Origin: an uncultured Bacteroidota bacterium
GTDB taxonomy: Bacteria; Bacteroidota; Bacteroidia; Bacteroidales; VadinHA17
Direction of reading: 5' to 3'
DNA: 41,020 nucleotides
Assembly (NCBI GenBank): GCA_903824785.1
Contig: CAIJYD010000003.1
Coordinates: forward strand, 1 to 41,020
The notes beneath the pieces were generated by a model. It had not been told where the DNA came from. It did no database searches and saw only the letters and a list, made by a program, of their open reading frames with translations. The translations under genes were made by a program, and so were the position numbers. Numbering within the stretch: position 1 is the first letter of the stretch; every line of letters begins with the position of its first letter. Of the stretch, positions 15,389-25,043 are shown piece after piece.

Positions 15389-16579
15389 TTAGTTTAAAAC
15401 CTGAGTTATCAATGAAGCTGCATCGCTGAATGAGATAGCCGAAAACACTGAAAGTCCGGAATTGTCAATAATTTTTTTAGCCTCTACAGCATTTGTTCCC
15501 TGAAGCCTGACAATTACCGGTACCTTAATCTCTCCTATAGATTTATATGCCTCAACCACTCCATTGGCAACTCTGTCGCATCTGACGATTCCTCCGAAGA
15601 TATTAATAAGTATTGCCTTCACGGCGGGGTCCTTAAGGATAATTCTGAAGCCGGCTTCTACTGTTTTGGCATTGGCACCTCCCCCAACGTCAAGGAAATT
15701 TGCAGGAGAGCCTCCTGAAAGTTTTATTATATCCATTGTAGCCATTGCCAGACCTGCCCCGTTAACCATACAGCCTACATTTCCGTCGAGCTTTACAAAG
15801 TTCAGATTATGATTCCCTGCTTCAACTTCAACAGGATCCTCCTCGTTAATATCACGCATAACAGCAAGTTCAGGATGCCGGTACAAAGCGTTGTCATCAA
15901 GAACAAGTTTACAGTCGACTGCTAATATTCTGCTATCGCTGGTTTTCAGAACAGGGTTAATTTCAAGTAATTGAGCATCTACCCCTGTGAATGTTTTGTA
16001 AACCCCTGTAAGAAATTTCTGCATATTTTTAAATGCCACACCCGACAAGCCCAGGTTAAAGGCAATATTTCGTGTCTGAAAGGGCTGTACTCCGATTCCC
16101 GGATCAATTTCCTCGGTGAATATCAGATGGGGAGTATTTTCTGCAACATCTTCGATTGACATTCCGCCTTCAGTTGAATACATAAAAATATATCGCCCTG
16201 TGTTCCTGTTAAGAAGCATACTGATATAAAACTCTTTCGGTTCCGATTCACCTTTATAATAGACATCCTCTGCAACAAGCACCTTGTTAACTTTTTTTCC
16301 TTCAGGTCCGGTTTGAGGAGTAATAAGCTGCATTCCAAGGATCTGTCCGGCAATTCTGCCTGCTTCGTCAACTGATTTTGCCAGTTTAACGCCACCTCCT
16401 TTACCTCTTCCGCCGGCATGTATCTGTGCCTTGATAACGAAAAATGAGGATCCGGATTCTTTCTGTAACTTTTCTGCTGCTGCAACTGCCTGCTCAGATG
16501 TTTCTGCCACAAATCCTTCCTGAATATCTACATTATAAGATTTAAGAAGTGACTTACCCTGAAATTCATGAATATTCAT
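15389..16579 (-). CDS. sucC: Succinate-CoA ligase (ADP-forming) beta subunit
   Basis: A 396-residue ATP-grasp protein that forms the nucleotide-binding half of succinyl-CoA synthetase (succinate + CoA + ATP to succinyl-CoA + ADP + Pi). Visible blocks are the N-terminal MNIHEFQGKSLLKSYNV, the glycine-rich GGRGKGGGVKLA, LEINPVL and AVDCKLVLDDNALYRH for metal/nucleotide binding, and the C-terminal ILINIFGGIVRCDRVANG. Length is normal. The alpha subunit gene sucD, which carries the phosphorylated His, is not next to it in this window and must be elsewhere. It serves the TCA cycle or a succinate/propionate branch. Confidence 0.96.
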   Translation of the reverse strand: MNIHEFQGKSLLKSYNVDIQEGFVAETSEQAVAAAEKLQKESGSSFFVIKAQIHAGGRGKGGGVKLAKSVDEAGRIAGQILGMQLITPQTGPEGKKVNKVLVAEDVYYKGESEPKEFYISMLLNRNTGRYIFMYSTEGGMSIEDVAENTPHLIFTEEIDPGIGVQPFQTRNIAFNLGLSGVAFKNMQKFLTGVYKTFTGVDAQLLEINPVLKTSDSRILAVDCKLVLDDNALYRHPELAVMRDINEEDPVEVEAGNHNLNFVKLDGNVGCMVNGAGLAMATMDIIKLSGGSPANFLDVGGGANAKTVEAGFRIILKDPAVKAILINIFGGIVRCDRVANGVVEAYKSIGEIKVPVIVRLQGTNAVEAKKIIDNSGLSVFSAISFSDAASLITQVLN

Positions 16580-16664
16580 TTTATAAAATTTTAATTATAA
16601 AAACAACCTATGAACCGTAGAATTCAATGGTCGCAAAATAACAATAAATACCATATTAATTAAT

Positions 16665-16672
16665 TATTTTCG
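16665..16672 (+). promoter_or_regulatory. Possible -7 box for the SpoU methyltransferase gene
   Basis: TATTTTCG at 16665-16672 is a near match to TAnnTTTG, only 12 bases before the ATG, implying an almost leaderless transcript. No clear upstream box is seen. Confidence 0.3.
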
Positions 16673-16683
16673 CATAAAAAAGA

Positions 16684-17211
16684 ATGCGTAAACTTCTGAA
16701 CAGTGAACTTGAAAGAAAGACAGTAGAACAATTCAGGAAATCTGAGAAATCGCCCTTTATAGTAGTTCTTGATAATGTAAGAAGCCAGAGTAATGTGGGT
16801 TCTGTTTTTCGTACTGCTGATGCATTTCTTACAAGTGCGGTTTATTTATGCGGGATAACAGCCAGACCACCTCACAGGGAGATTCAGAAAACCGCTCTTG
16901 GGGCCACGGAATCTGTACCCTGGAAATATTTTTCTGAAACATCAGAGGCTGTCAGGGAACTCCAGGATGAAGGATATAAAATTATTGGTATTGAGCAGGT
17001 TAAAGGATCTGTTGAGCTTCAGAATTTTAAGGTTGCCAGGGGAGATAAGTATGCTCTGATTTTCGGGCATGAAATAAATGGTGTGGATCAGGCTGTTCTG
17101 GATCTTTGCGATTTTTGTGTTGAGATCCCGCAGTTTGGTACTAAACACTCCTTCAACATAGCAATAAGTGCAGGAATAGTTTTATGGGAATTGAATAAAA
17201 CCTCACTCTGA
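16684..17211 (+). CDS. RNA 2'-O-methyltransferase, SpoU/TrmH family
   Basis: A 175-residue SPOUT-fold methyltransferase using S-adenosylmethionine to methylate ribose 2'-OH in tRNA or rRNA. Motif 1 is VLDNVRSQSNVGSVFRTADA (residues 28-47, with the catalytic Asn31 and Arg33 region), motif 2 is ALIFGHEINGVD (about 124-135), and motif 3 is IPQFGTKHSFNIAISAGIVL (about 148-167). It is a minimal form without the N-terminal RNA-binding extension of RlmB. The target nucleotide cannot be told. The gene is alone on the plus strand among minus genes and ends at a shared bidirectional terminator. Confidence 0.92.
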   Translation: MRKLLNSELERKTVEQFRKSEKSPFIVVLDNVRSQSNVGSVFRTADAFLTSAVYLCGITARPPHREIQKTALGATESVPWKYFSETSEAVRELQDEGYKIIGIEQVKGSVELQNFKVARGDKYALIFGHEINGVDQAVLDLCDFCVEIPQFGTKHSFNIAISAGIVLWELNKTSL

Positions 17212-17244
17212 CCCCTCTTTATAATCAGAATGAGGAAATAATAT

Positions 17245-17277
17245 AAAAAAAGGCCGCCTGTCAGGGCAGCCTTTTTT
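17245..17277. terminator. Bidirectional terminator
   Basis: A-run, stem AAGGCCGCC with GGCAGCCTT (one C/A mismatch), and T-run lie between the convergent SpoU and TPR-lipoprotein genes. The A-run and T-run on opposite sides allow it to end transcription from both. Confidence 0.85.
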
Positions 17278-17292
17278 AGTTATAATAAATTT

Positions 17293-19008
17293 TTACTGAA
17301 CTGTTGATTTGAATGTATCATCAGTGAAGAACTTAGCAAATTCGATATCAGTTTTTGCATAAGCTTTCCAGTCGGCTTTAAGTCCGATTGCCTCACGAAG
17401 ATTGTTGAGCATGTAATTCCTGTCGTCAAGACGGGCACCGATAATAGCTTTCAGATAAGAAGGTTTTCCGCATTTGCAGAGTTCCTTCATGCTATCGAGA
17501 GTTGATTTGGCTTTGTTAACATCACCTTTCAGGACAAGAGCAAGTGCAAGGTCGTAACAAGGCTCGTTACCGAAGTAATTTACTGCTTTGTCATATTCAC
17601 CTTTAGTAATTGCAATTACACCCAGACCCCATTTTGACTGAGGAGATGCAGCTGTCATTGATGTGAAATACTCTTCAGCTTTAACGAGATCGCCTTTTAC
17701 AAGTGAGGCAAAGCCGAGGTTATTTTTAACAACGTCGTTATTCTCAAGAGTTTTTGCAGCTTCAAAAGCAGCAATTGCATCATCTGGTTTGCCTAAAGCC
17801 ATGTAGATATACCCGGTGTTGTTTTTTGCGCGGATACATTTAGGATGAATTTCGGCTAAAGTCTGATAGAATTTAAGTTGCTCGTTAATATCTTTGGTAA
17901 GGGTAGCAGCGTAAAGCATTTCGTCTACAGTCAGAACTTTAGGATCTGATTTCATCTGTGAAAGGATCTGCTCATCAGTACGGCCGATCTTATCCACGTT
18001 AACCATCATTTTTGATCTTCTGAGCCTTGGGAGGATATCAGTTTTGAGTGATTCAAATGTTGCAGCCATATTCTTGATCTCTTTCTCACGAACATCAGCA
18101 TCAGCATACATTGACAGAACACGAAGGATGAGTTCTTTATCCTGAATGGCTGATTTTTCTACTTCGCTCTTAAAGCCGTCCCAGTCTTCAGCAATATTTT
18201 TTGCCTCAAAGAAACCTGCAGTTTTCGCTGCTGGTATTTTTACGAATTCTTTTTTAATGAATTTGTCAGCGGTAGAACCTCTGCTTCCGGAAAGTTTTTC
18301 ATTCAGTTCAAATTTCCCGTCAGGAGAAGCATAAGAATTGATAACCGTATTTTTAAACTGACGGTTTGGATCTGTGCTTACCGTTTTGATATAGGCTTTA
18401 AGGAGAGCAATATCTTCAGCTTTCAGTTCTTTGCTGAGGATATCAGACTTATTAATAAGGTAATTGATGTCAGCTGCCTGAACTTCAGGAAGAATTCTGA
18501 CAAAATTATCTTTCATAATAACTGCTTTGCTTTCTTTCTCAACCAATGTTGATGTTGCAATAACGCCATCAGCAAGCTTAACGGGGTCAAGATCAAGGCT
18601 TTTTGTTCCTCTTACAGCTTTCGCTCTCAATACCAGTTCTGATACTTTCATATTCTCCTTGTAAGGAATAGTGCTGGTATAAGTAAAATCGCCACCGGCG
18701 TAATTAATTACTTTATTATTAGCCTGAACTCCTTCACCCTGAAGAACCTGAACTTTATCAAAAGCAATTTCACCACCTGCGTAAGTCAAAACAGGAGAAG
18801 CAGTAACAGTAGTTTTTTTATCAAAAAAACTTGCAGGAAAAGTTCCTTTTATAGTTACAGTAACCATACCAGCATGTGCTTCGAGAACTTTTGGAGTAAC
18901 CTCATACTTAATTAAGTTAGAGTTTTTCTTCATCTTATTCAAGCCACTGCAACTTGTCATTAAAGCTGCGGCGAGGATAAGGATAAAATAGCTTCTGATT
19001 TTTTTCAT
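17293..19008 (-). CDS. TPR-containing lipoprotein
   Basis: A 571-residue lipoprotein. The start is placed at ATG 19008, where a typical signal follows (MKKIRSYFILILAAALMTSC) with lipobox Cys20; the 17 codons further upstream are not needed. The N-terminal 170 residues look beta-rich, the middle has an OmpA-like hint (VINSYASPDGKFELNEKLSG, as in TPxG-x-x-N-x-x-LS loops), and residues about 375-550 are tetratricopeptide repeats (GYIYMALGKPDDAIAAFEAA; NNLGFASLVKGDLVKAEEYF). Related long TPR lipoproteins are widespread in Bacteroidales with unassigned roles in the envelope. It is transcribed alone after its own likely promoter and ends at a shared terminator. Confidence 0.82.
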   Translation of the reverse strand: MKKIRSYFILILAAALMTSCSGLNKMKKNSNLIKYEVTPKVLEAHAGMVTVTIKGTFPASFFDKKTTVTASPVLTYAGGEIAFDKVQVLQGEGVQANNKVINYAGGDFTYTSTIPYKENMKVSELVLRAKAVRGTKSLDLDPVKLADGVIATSTLVEKESKAVIMKDNFVRILPEVQAADINYLINKSDILSKELKAEDIALLKAYIKTVSTDPNRQFKNTVINSYASPDGKFELNEKLSGSRGSTADKFIKKEFVKIPAAKTAGFFEAKNIAEDWDGFKSEVEKSAIQDKELILRVLSMYADADVREKEIKNMAATFESLKTDILPRLRRSKMMVNVDKIGRTDEQILSQMKSDPKVLTVDEMLYAATLTKDINEQLKFYQTLAEIHPKCIRAKNNTGYIYMALGKPDDAIAAFEAAKTLENNDVVKNNLGFASLVKGDLVKAEEYFTSMTAASPQSKWGLGVIAITKGEYDKAVNYFGNEPCYDLALALVLKGDVNKAKSTLDSMKELCKCGKPSYLKAIIGARLDDRNYMLNNLREAIGLKADWKAYAKTDIEFAKFFTDDTFKSTVQ

Positions 19009-19086
19009 AGTTAAAATTATTATTTGTTTAAGATATCTGGTTGTCTGTTTGTAATGCACAATGTACTAAAAATATAAACCGTACGA

Positions 19087-19121
19087 CAAATTTAAAATAA
19101 AATAGTAATAATTGAAGCAAA
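19087..19121 (-). promoter_or_regulatory. Probable promoter of the TPR lipoprotein gene
   Basis: Minus-strand TAAATTTG (19087-19094) is a perfect -7 box, and TTTG (19118-19121) a perfect upstream box, with a slightly long 23-base spacer. It leaves a leader of about 75 bases. Confidence 0.5.
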
Positions 19122-19134
19122 TTGAATAAAATAA

Positions 19135-19776
19135 TTACAATATCACTTTATTCAATCCTATGGGGTAATCGTCGAAAAAGATTGTGTCTATTATTTTTGA
19201 ATAATTTTTTTCATCTGAAACAAAATCTATTTCATTAATATCAATAACAAGGTACTTATTTCCCGGGTTTTGTTTAAAGAGCGAGAAGTAGCTCTCCTGA
19301 ATTTTCATCAGGTACTCCTTGGTTATTGATTTCTCGTAATTCCTGCCTCTTTTTTCAATATTCGAAAGTAACCTGTCAGGGTTAAGGTGAAGGTATACAT
19401 ATAAATCAGGCTTTGGAAGAGAGCCATAAATGATATAGAAGATCTGCCTGTAGAGGTTGTATTCATCGCCTGTAAGTGTCGATGCTGCAAACACCAGAGA
19501 CTTCATAAAGTAGTAATCGGCTACAGTAAAAGTCTTAAACAGATCCTGCGGCACCAGTTCTTCCTGAAGTTGTTTATATCTGCTGGCAAGAAATGACAAT
19601 TCGAGAGGAAAGGAATATTTATCAGGGTCGCTGTAGAACTTAGGAAGAAAAGGGTTGTCGGCAAAATGCTCAAGAATGAGGCGTGCGTTGAACTGATCTG
19701 CAATTCTTCCGGCCAGTGTGGTTTTTCCTGCACCGATATTTCCTTCAATAACTACATAATTATATTTAATTTTCAT
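19135..19776 (-). CDS. Deoxynucleoside kinase
   Basis: A 213-residue P-loop kinase of the dNK/dGK-dAK group, which phosphorylates deoxynucleosides in salvage. The P-loop EGNIGAGKTT is at residues 11-20 with Lys18, an LEHFADNPFLPKFY segment near 36-49 corresponds to the substrate-binding part, and a lid with EKRGRNYEKS is in the second half. Start at ATG 19776 is chosen because the frame upstream to 19803 runs into the pnp terminator hairpin. Substrate preference (dG, dA or dT) is not readable. It is the gene after pnp on the same strand, but a strong hairpin lies between them. Confidence 0.9.
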   Translation of the reverse strand: MKIKYNYVVIEGNIGAGKTTLAGRIADQFNARLILEHFADNPFLPKFYSDPDKYSFPLELSFLASRYKQLQEELVPQDLFKTFTVADYYFMKSLVFAASTLTGDEYNLYRQIFYIIYGSLPKPDLYVYLHLNPDRLLSNIEKRGRNYEKSITKEYLMKIQESYFSLFKQNPGNKYLVIDINEIDFVSDEKNYSKIIDTIFFDDYPIGLNKVIL

Positions 19777-19790
19777 CGCTGAAAAATACA

Positions 19791-19816
19791 AAAAATCCCG
19801 CAATTGCGGGATTTTT
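19791..19816 (-). terminator. Perfect 26-bp palindrome, terminator of pnp
   Basis: AAAAATCCCGCA and its reverse complement meet at the centre, giving a perfect GC-core palindrome followed by T's on the minus strand. It lies 23 bases after the pnp stop and 14 bases before the kinase start. Confidence 0.85.
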
Positions 19817-19839
19817 ATTTATTCTGATGGTTGATTTTT

Positions 19840-22005
19840 TTAACTATTCTGATTTTGCTCAGGAGTTCTTTTTTCAGGTTCCTGCCGTGGAGGACGAGGC
19901 AGTAGTTCTTTCCTCGACAATTTTATTTTTCCTGTTTTAGGATCAATGTCAATTATCTTTACCTCAACTTCCTGCCCTTCTTTAAGAACATCTTCAACAA
20001 CATTTATCTTTCTCCATTCAATTTCAGAGATATGAAGCAGTCCGTCTTTGTTTGGAAGGATCTCCACAAATGCACCAAACTGAACAATCGTTTTTACTTT
20101 TCCTTTATAGACCTGGCCTATTTCCGGAACTGTAACAATTTTTTTCACCCAGTCGAGAGCTGCGGTTATCACTTCAGCATTTTCTCCAAAAATATTTACA
20201 TCTCCATGACCATCAATCTCTTCAACAATTATTGTTGCTCCTGTAACACGTTGTATCTCCTGAATTATTTTACCTCCGGGACCGATAAGTGCACCGATCA
20301 TTTCTTTTGGAATTGTAAGCATTTCAATCCTTGGAGCATGCGGTTTAAGTTCCGGACGGGGTTCTGCAATAACCTCATTCATAATGCTGAGGATATGTAA
20401 TCTTCCGGCTTTAGCCTGATGAAGGGCTTTTGAAAGAATCTCGAATGAAAGACCTTCTACCTTAATATCCATCTGAGTGGCAGTAATACCGTCGCAGGTT
20501 CCTGTAACTTTGAAATCCATATCTCCAAGATGATCTTCATCACCAAGGATATCAGAAAGAACTGCATATTTTTTTGTTACCTTATCTGAAATAAGACCCA
20601 TTGCAATTCCTGATACAGGTTTCCGTATTTTAATACCTGCGTCCATAAGTGCCAGTGTTCCTGCACATACAGTAGCCATAGATGAGGAGCCATTAGATTC
20701 CAGGATATCAGAAACAACCCTTATTGCATATGGATTTTCTTCATCTGAGGGCATCACATTTTTAAGAGCACGGTGTGCAAGGTTACCATGTCCTATCTCT
20801 CTTCTGCTTATTCCGCGGGCAGGTTTTGCTTCACCTGTTGCAAATGGCGGGAAGTTGTAGTGGAGAGTGAATTTTTCTTTTCCCTTATTCAGAACATCAT
20901 CAATAATCTTCTCATCGAGTTTTGTTCCGAGGGTAACGGTTGTAAGCGACTGAGTCTCACCTCTTGTAAACAGGGCTGAGCCATGAGTTGCAGGAAGAGG
21001 ATCTATTTCGCACATTATCTGTCTGATCTCATCAGGCCGTCTGCCATCGAGACGAATATTATCATCAAGTACCAGTCGTCTTGATGCCTCTTTCAATACA
21101 TCGTGATAGTATTTCTTTACAAGGCTCTTATTGACAGTATTCTCTTCAGTATACTGACCAAGAAAAACAGTAATTATAGCTTCGAAAGCATCAATACGTT
21201 TGTGTTTATCTGAGGTCGATGATTTTGCAGCCTGATAACATTTGGCATAAGTCTCGTCCCAAACTTTTTTTCTGAGATCTTCATCATTTACTTCATGGCA
21301 ATATACCCGCTTAACGGTAGAACCAACCTCTTCGGCAAATTCCATCTGCGCTTTACAGAGCAGTTTAATAGTGTCGTGAGCGATCTTAAGAGCTTCGAGC
21401 ATCTCTTCCTCTGAGACCTCTTTCATCTCGCCTTCAACCATAAGGATATTATCGTATGTGGCACCAACCATCAGGTCGATGTCAGCATCCCTGAGCTGGG
21501 TAGCAGTCGGATTGACAATAAATTTATTGTTTATCCTTGCAACCCTTACTTCTGACATTGGACCGTTGAAAGGAATATTTGAAACAGCCAGTGCTGCAGA
21601 TGCGGCCAGGCCTGCCAGTGCATCAGGAATTATATCCATATCAGCGGATATAAGGTTGATGGTAACAAATGTTTCGGCATGAAAATCATCAGGAAACAGA
21701 GGTCTTAACGCTCTGTCAACAAGTCTTGAAATAAGGATCTCATAATCCGAAGCCCTTGCCTCTCTCTTCAGAAATCCACCTGGAAATCTGCCCGTCGAAG
21801 CATATTTTTCTTTATACTCAACTGACAACGGCATGAAGTCAGTATCTTCTTTTGCATCCTGCGCTGACACAACTGTAGCCAGCAACATTGTCTTTCCCAT
21901 TTTCAACAAAACAGAACCATCGGCCTGTCTGGCCATTCTTCCTGTTTCAAGGGTTATTGTCCTCCCGTCGCCGAGATCAATAATCTTTTCTTTTACTTTA
22001 AACAT
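19840..22005 (-). CDS. pnp: Polyribonucleotide nucleotidyltransferase (PNPase)
   Basis: A 721-residue phosphorolytic 3'-5' exoribonuclease. Two RNase PH-like halves are present: the first with [20 protein letters not shown], the second with [13 protein letters not shown] and the catalytic acidic block [15 protein letters not shown]. They are followed by a KH domain ([17 protein letters not shown]) and an S1 domain ([17 protein letters not shown]) near the C-terminus, then a short charged tail. The layout and length are standard. It lies directly after rpsO, the order conserved in most bacteria; a terminator-like hairpin sits between them. Confidence 0.98.
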   Translation of the reverse strand: MFKVKEKIIDLGDGRTITLETGRMARQADGSVLLKMGKTMLLATVVSAQDAKEDTDFMPLSVEYKEKYASTGRFPGGFLKREARASDYEILISRLVDRALRPLFPDDFHAETFVTINLISADMDIIPDALAGLAASAALAVSNIPFNGPMSEVRVARINNKFIVNPTATQLRDADIDLMVGATYDNILMVEGEMKEVSEEEMLEALKIAHDTIKLLCKAQMEFAEEVGSTVKRVYCHEVNDEDLRKKVWDETYAKCYQAAKSSTSDKHKRIDAFEAIITVFLGQYTEENTVNKSLVKKYYHDVLKEASRRLVLDDNIRLDGRRPDEIRQIMCEIDPLPATHGSALFTRGETQSLTTVTLGTKLDEKIIDDVLNKGKEKFTLHYNFPPFATGEAKPARGISRREIGHGNLAHRALKNVMPSDEENPYAIRVVSDILESNGSSSMATVCAGTLALMDAGIKIRKPVSGIAMGLISDKVTKKYAVLSDILGDEDHLGDMDFKVTGTCDGITATQMDIKVEGLSFEILSKALHQAKAGRLHILSIMNEVIAEPRPELKPHAPRIEMLTIPKEMIGALIGPGGKIIQEIQRVTGATIIVEEIDGHGDVNIFGENAEVITAALDWVKKIVTVPEIGQVYKGKVKTIVQFGAFVEILPNKDGLLHISEIEWRKINVVEDVLKEGQEVEVKIIDIDPKTGKIKLSRKELLPRPPRQEPEKRTPEQNQNS

Positions 22006-22055
22006 TATATGTGTGATTTATGAAATATGAAACTACGAATATTAGAAATAGTATG

Positions 22056-22082
22056 AAAAAAGGCAATTTAAAATTGCCTTTT
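22056..22082 (-). terminator. Terminator between rpsO and pnp
   Basis: Near-perfect inverted repeat AAAAGGCAATTT/AAATTGCCTTTT with flanking A and T runs, four bases after the rpsO stop. It may terminate part of the transcripts or serve as an RNA-processing hairpin, as known between rpsO and pnp in other bacteria. Confidence 0.75.
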
Positions 22083-22085
22083 ACT

Positions 22086-22355
22086 CTATTTACGTAATTT
22101 CAACGCTTTTATGATTTCGCGATAACGTCCGATATCTTTAATCTTCAGATAGTCCAGAAGCCTTCTTCTTTTCCCTACAAGTTTGATAAGAGCCTGCTGG
22201 GTACTGAAATCTTTTTTGTTCTTCTTAAGGTGTTCAGTAAGGTGATTGATCCTGTATGAAAACAGAGCTATCTGGCCTTCTGCTGTGCCTGTGTCGACTT
22301 CAGATGTTCCAAACGTCTTAAAAAATTCCTGCTTTTTTTCAGTTGTTAAATACAT
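22086..22355 (-). CDS. rpsO: 30S ribosomal protein S15
   Basis: An 89-residue S15, exactly the family length. It starts at ATG 22355 (MYLTTEKKQEFFKTFG), since the open frame further upstream would run through the promoter. The conserved middle (GTAEGQIALFSYRINHLTEH) and C-terminal GKRRRLLDYLK with basic residues bind 16S rRNA helices in the platform. S15 often represses its own translation through the mRNA leader; here a leader of about 50 bases is available, but no specific structure is proved. pnp follows. Confidence 0.98.
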   Translation of the reverse strand: MYLTTEKKQEFFKTFGTSEVDTGTAEGQIALFSYRINHLTEHLKKNKKDFSTQQALIKLVGKRRRLLDYLKIKDIGRYREIIKALKLRK

Positions 22356-22412
22356 ATCTCTAATTAAAATGTTGTTGATCCATAAATAAATCGAGTCTCC
22401 AATTTTGGAACG

Positions 22413-22445
22413 CAAAAATAAGGCTTTTTTATGTAAATTATCAAA
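22413..22445 (-). promoter_or_regulatory. Promoter of rpsO-pnp
   Basis: A textbook Bacteroidota promoter on the minus strand: TTTG at 22442-22445, a 21-base spacer, and TATTTTTG at 22413-22420. Transcription would begin near 22406, about 50 bases before the rpsO ATG. Confidence 0.8.
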
Positions 22446-22703
22446 CAATTGTCTTTTTTTTTACAAAGTTCCTGAATTATTTATTTTTATCCCACATTTT
22501 TCCTTCCGGAATCAACCAATATTTTCTTAGTTTGGTTCTTTTCTTTTTAATTTTTCAGAAAACGAATATGGGTATATAAAAATTGCTTTACTCTGTTATA
22601 AAGACGTAAAATCCAATATAAAAGTTGCGTTAAAAAACTTTATGATTCAGTTATTTGTCAAACATTTTCAGTTTTTTGTCAAAAGAAATGAAAAATACTT
22701 CAC

Positions 22704-24026
22704 TTATGGCTCAAGTATGAGCTCATTCTGATCTTTTAATTTAATACCCCTGCCAATGAGTTTGCTGCCGATACGGCAATCGAGACATCTTCGCTTTTTA
22801 CAGTAATCGTTTCTTAATTGAATGAGTGCCTGGGAGTAATAAGCCGACTCCGCGACAAGGCCTGCAATTTTCCATTCATCGATAATTATGTTATTCTCAG
22901 GATTAATATTTTCGAGGAAGGAAAGGGCTCTTTCACAAATATCCAGACGGTCCCTGCTCTGTCCATAAACAAATATTGCAGGAATGACTGCATTAATCAG
23001 CAGGATAGCTGTAGCCTGTGAACCGGTATTCTTCGCGACACTCCTGCTCTCTTTTCCGAAAACATAATGGTTATTCCAATATTGAGAAGCTGTTACGTCG
23101 AACACATCTTTAATCTGCCTGATATCCGTTGCCTCCAGAACTCTCGAAAAAAGTCCGCCTGTTACAGCAAGCATTGCTGCCAGCTGTGATATTCTGACTG
23201 TCGGAAAATTCACCGGTCTTAACCTGGAAAATTTCCATCCCCTGCCATGAATAGGTTTCAGGGAATATTTGGCTGAAAGAATCCTGTATTCCATAATAAG
23301 CCTCAGGTAATAAGGATCAGAAACTGCCTCTTTAAAAAGAGCCTCTTCGAGCATTCCGGCTGTTCCAAAGAGGAGTGCCTCAATCTGAAACCTGTTATCA
23401 GCGTGCTTTCTGATTATCCTGAACGGGATGGCGGTTGCGAGCATTTCAAAAGGCTCTGTATTAACCCTGAAACCGAAATAGCGGGTCAGCAGCCTGTAAA
23501 AGGTCTCCTCCCAGTCATTGCCCGTTTCGGCGAACGTTCTGAGAATGGATTCCGTTTTACTCTGAAGCCTTTCAATAACAAGAGAATTAAGCCAGTGTCG
23601 GATAAAAATGGCGTCAAGGTTCTTAATTTCATCCTGACAGGCAATAATATATGGATTATTAACAAGTGCCGCATATTTTTCATAAAGTGAAGGGTCAAAT
23701 GCCAGTACAACAGTAAGCAGCTCCTCTCCCGTTGAATTGAAAACCTTTTTGTCGTTTTCAGCTACAACATGAAGGATCACATTATTAAAGGCGGGGTCAT
23801 TCTGATGACCATGAACATCAAAGTGCGACGACCTGGTATGAACCTCAATATTCCCGGCCCATACAGTACCTGCAATTAAAATGCGGGCATTGAAAAAATC
23901 GGGCCCTGAATCGCGGTTATAGTCTCCGGGGTGAATAACAATTATTCTGTTCCCTTCGTTATCAAACAGATTATCAGGGTAATATAGCCTGTATTTCCAC
24001 AGGTAATGAAGAAACTCCTCTTTCAT
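22704..24026 (-). CDS. DUF2851 family protein
   Basis: A 440-residue protein of the DUF2851 family, common in Bacteroidota and of unknown function. Start at ATG 24026 gives the usual N-terminus MKEEFLHYLWKYRLYY. The family signature HPGDYNRDSGPDFFNARI is followed by GNIEVHTRSSHFDVHGHQND and NVILHVVAEND, and the C-terminus has CKKRRCLDCRIGSKLI with four cysteines that could bind a metal. The early part resembles a nuclease-like or zinc-binding fold in its His/Asp content, but no activity is established. It is soluble and lies between rpsO and pyrF on the same strand with gaps of more than 150 bases on both sides. Confidence 0.88.
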   Translation of the reverse strand: MKEEFLHYLWKYRLYYPDNLFDNEGNRIIVIHPGDYNRDSGPDFFNARILIAGTVWAGNIEVHTRSSHFDVHGHQNDPAFNNVILHVVAENDKKVFNSTGEELLTVVLAFDPSLYEKYAALVNNPYIIACQDEIKNLDAIFIRHWLNSLVIERLQSKTESILRTFAETGNDWEETFYRLLTRYFGFRVNTEPFEMLATAIPFRIIRKHADNRFQIEALLFGTAGMLEEALFKEAVSDPYYLRLIMEYRILSAKYSLKPIHGRGWKFSRLRPVNFPTVRISQLAAMLAVTGGLFSRVLEATDIRQIKDVFDVTASQYWNNHYVFGKESRSVAKNTGSQATAILLINAVIPAIFVYGQSRDRLDICERALSFLENINPENNIIIDEWKIAGLVAESAYYSQALIQLRNDYCKKRRCLDCRIGSKLIGRGIKLKDQNELILEP

Positions 24027-24204
24027 TTCAGCACGAATTATATGAGAAAGCAGCAAGGATATAAAATTATGAAAAGTTCTTCTGAATTGCAAACGGTGAA
24101 AGCTGCTGTAATTTTTTTCTAAAAAGAGCCCTTCAGGGGAACACAGTGATTCGGCGGAGAAAATTTCCTCCGGGTAAGTAATCTGTAAAAACTTATGATT
24201 ATAC

Positions 24205-25032
24205 TCAGATCAGCTTTCGTTCGGAGAGGTATTTCTCCATTTCAGTACTTATCTCTTCAGCTTTTTCACCGGCTGTCTTATCAAAATTTTCGCTGCTGTC
24301 GGCAAATATTATTCCTCTTGAGGAGTTTACGATAAGACCACATTTGCTGTTCATCCCATAGCCGCATACATCCTGCAGGCTGCCGCCCTGAGCTCCCACG
24401 CCCGGAACCAGAAGGAAATGGTCGGGAACTAATCTGCGGATATCTTTTAGCATATCAGCACGGGTTGCACCAACAACATACATCATATTATTAATGGTAC
24501 CCCATTTCTGTGAAACAGACAACACCCGTTCGAAAAGCTTTATTCCGTCTTCGTTGTGATACTGAAAATCATCAGACCCTTTATTCGATGTAAGTGCCAG
24601 AAGAACAACCCATTTGTCTCTATAGGAGAGGAAAGGGGTAACAGAATCTTCTCCCATATAAGGAGCAACTGTTATAGCATCGAAGGGCATATTTTCGAGA
24701 AAAGTCCTGGCATACATTTTTGAAGTATTTCCTATATCCCCTCGTTTCGCATCTGCAATAACAAAGATATCGGGATACATCTCCTTAATATAGTTTACTG
24801 TGGCTTCAAGGGAATTCCACCCCTTTGATCCATAGCATTCGTAAAATGCTACATTTGGCTTGTATGCTATTGAGTATTTATGTGTTGCGTCAATGATACG
24901 TTTATTGAATTCAAATACCGGATCTTTTTCTTTAAGCAGAAATGATGGAATCTTCTCAATCTCTGAATCGAGTCCGACGCAAAGAAAGGAGCGTTTCTTA
25001 ACGATATTTTCAAATAATTCAAGATGGTTCAT
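24205..25032 (-). CDS. pyrF: Orotidine 5'-phosphate decarboxylase
   Basis: A 275-residue type 2 OMP decarboxylase, the last step of de novo UMP synthesis. The catalytic block [11 protein letters not shown] is at residues 94-104 with Lys96 as the proton donor, preceded by [12 protein letters not shown] that binds the ribose phosphate; the late segment [12 protein letters not shown] is the phosphate-binding loop. Start chosen at ATG 25032 rather than TTG 25035. Only 11 bases separate it from the prfA stop, so the two are co-transcribed. Confidence 0.97.
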   Translation of the reverse strand: MNHLELFENIVKKRSFLCVGLDSEIEKIPSFLLKEKDPVFEFNKRIIDATHKYSIAYKPNVAFYECYGSKGWNSLEATVNYIKEMYPDIFVIADAKRGDIGNTSKMYARTFLENMPFDAITVAPYMGEDSVTPFLSYRDKWVVLLALTSNKGSDDFQYHNEDGIKLFERVLSVSQKWGTINNMMYVVGATRADMLKDIRRLVPDHFLLVPGVGAQGGSLQDVCGYGMNSKCGLIVNSSRGIIFADSSENFDKTAGEKAEEISTEMEKYLSERKLI

Positions 25033-25043
25033 CAATGACAGTA

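Noticed and set aside
22356-22448. 31-codon extension of rpsO
   Set aside because: It would include the promoter, and the 89-residue form matches S15 exactly.
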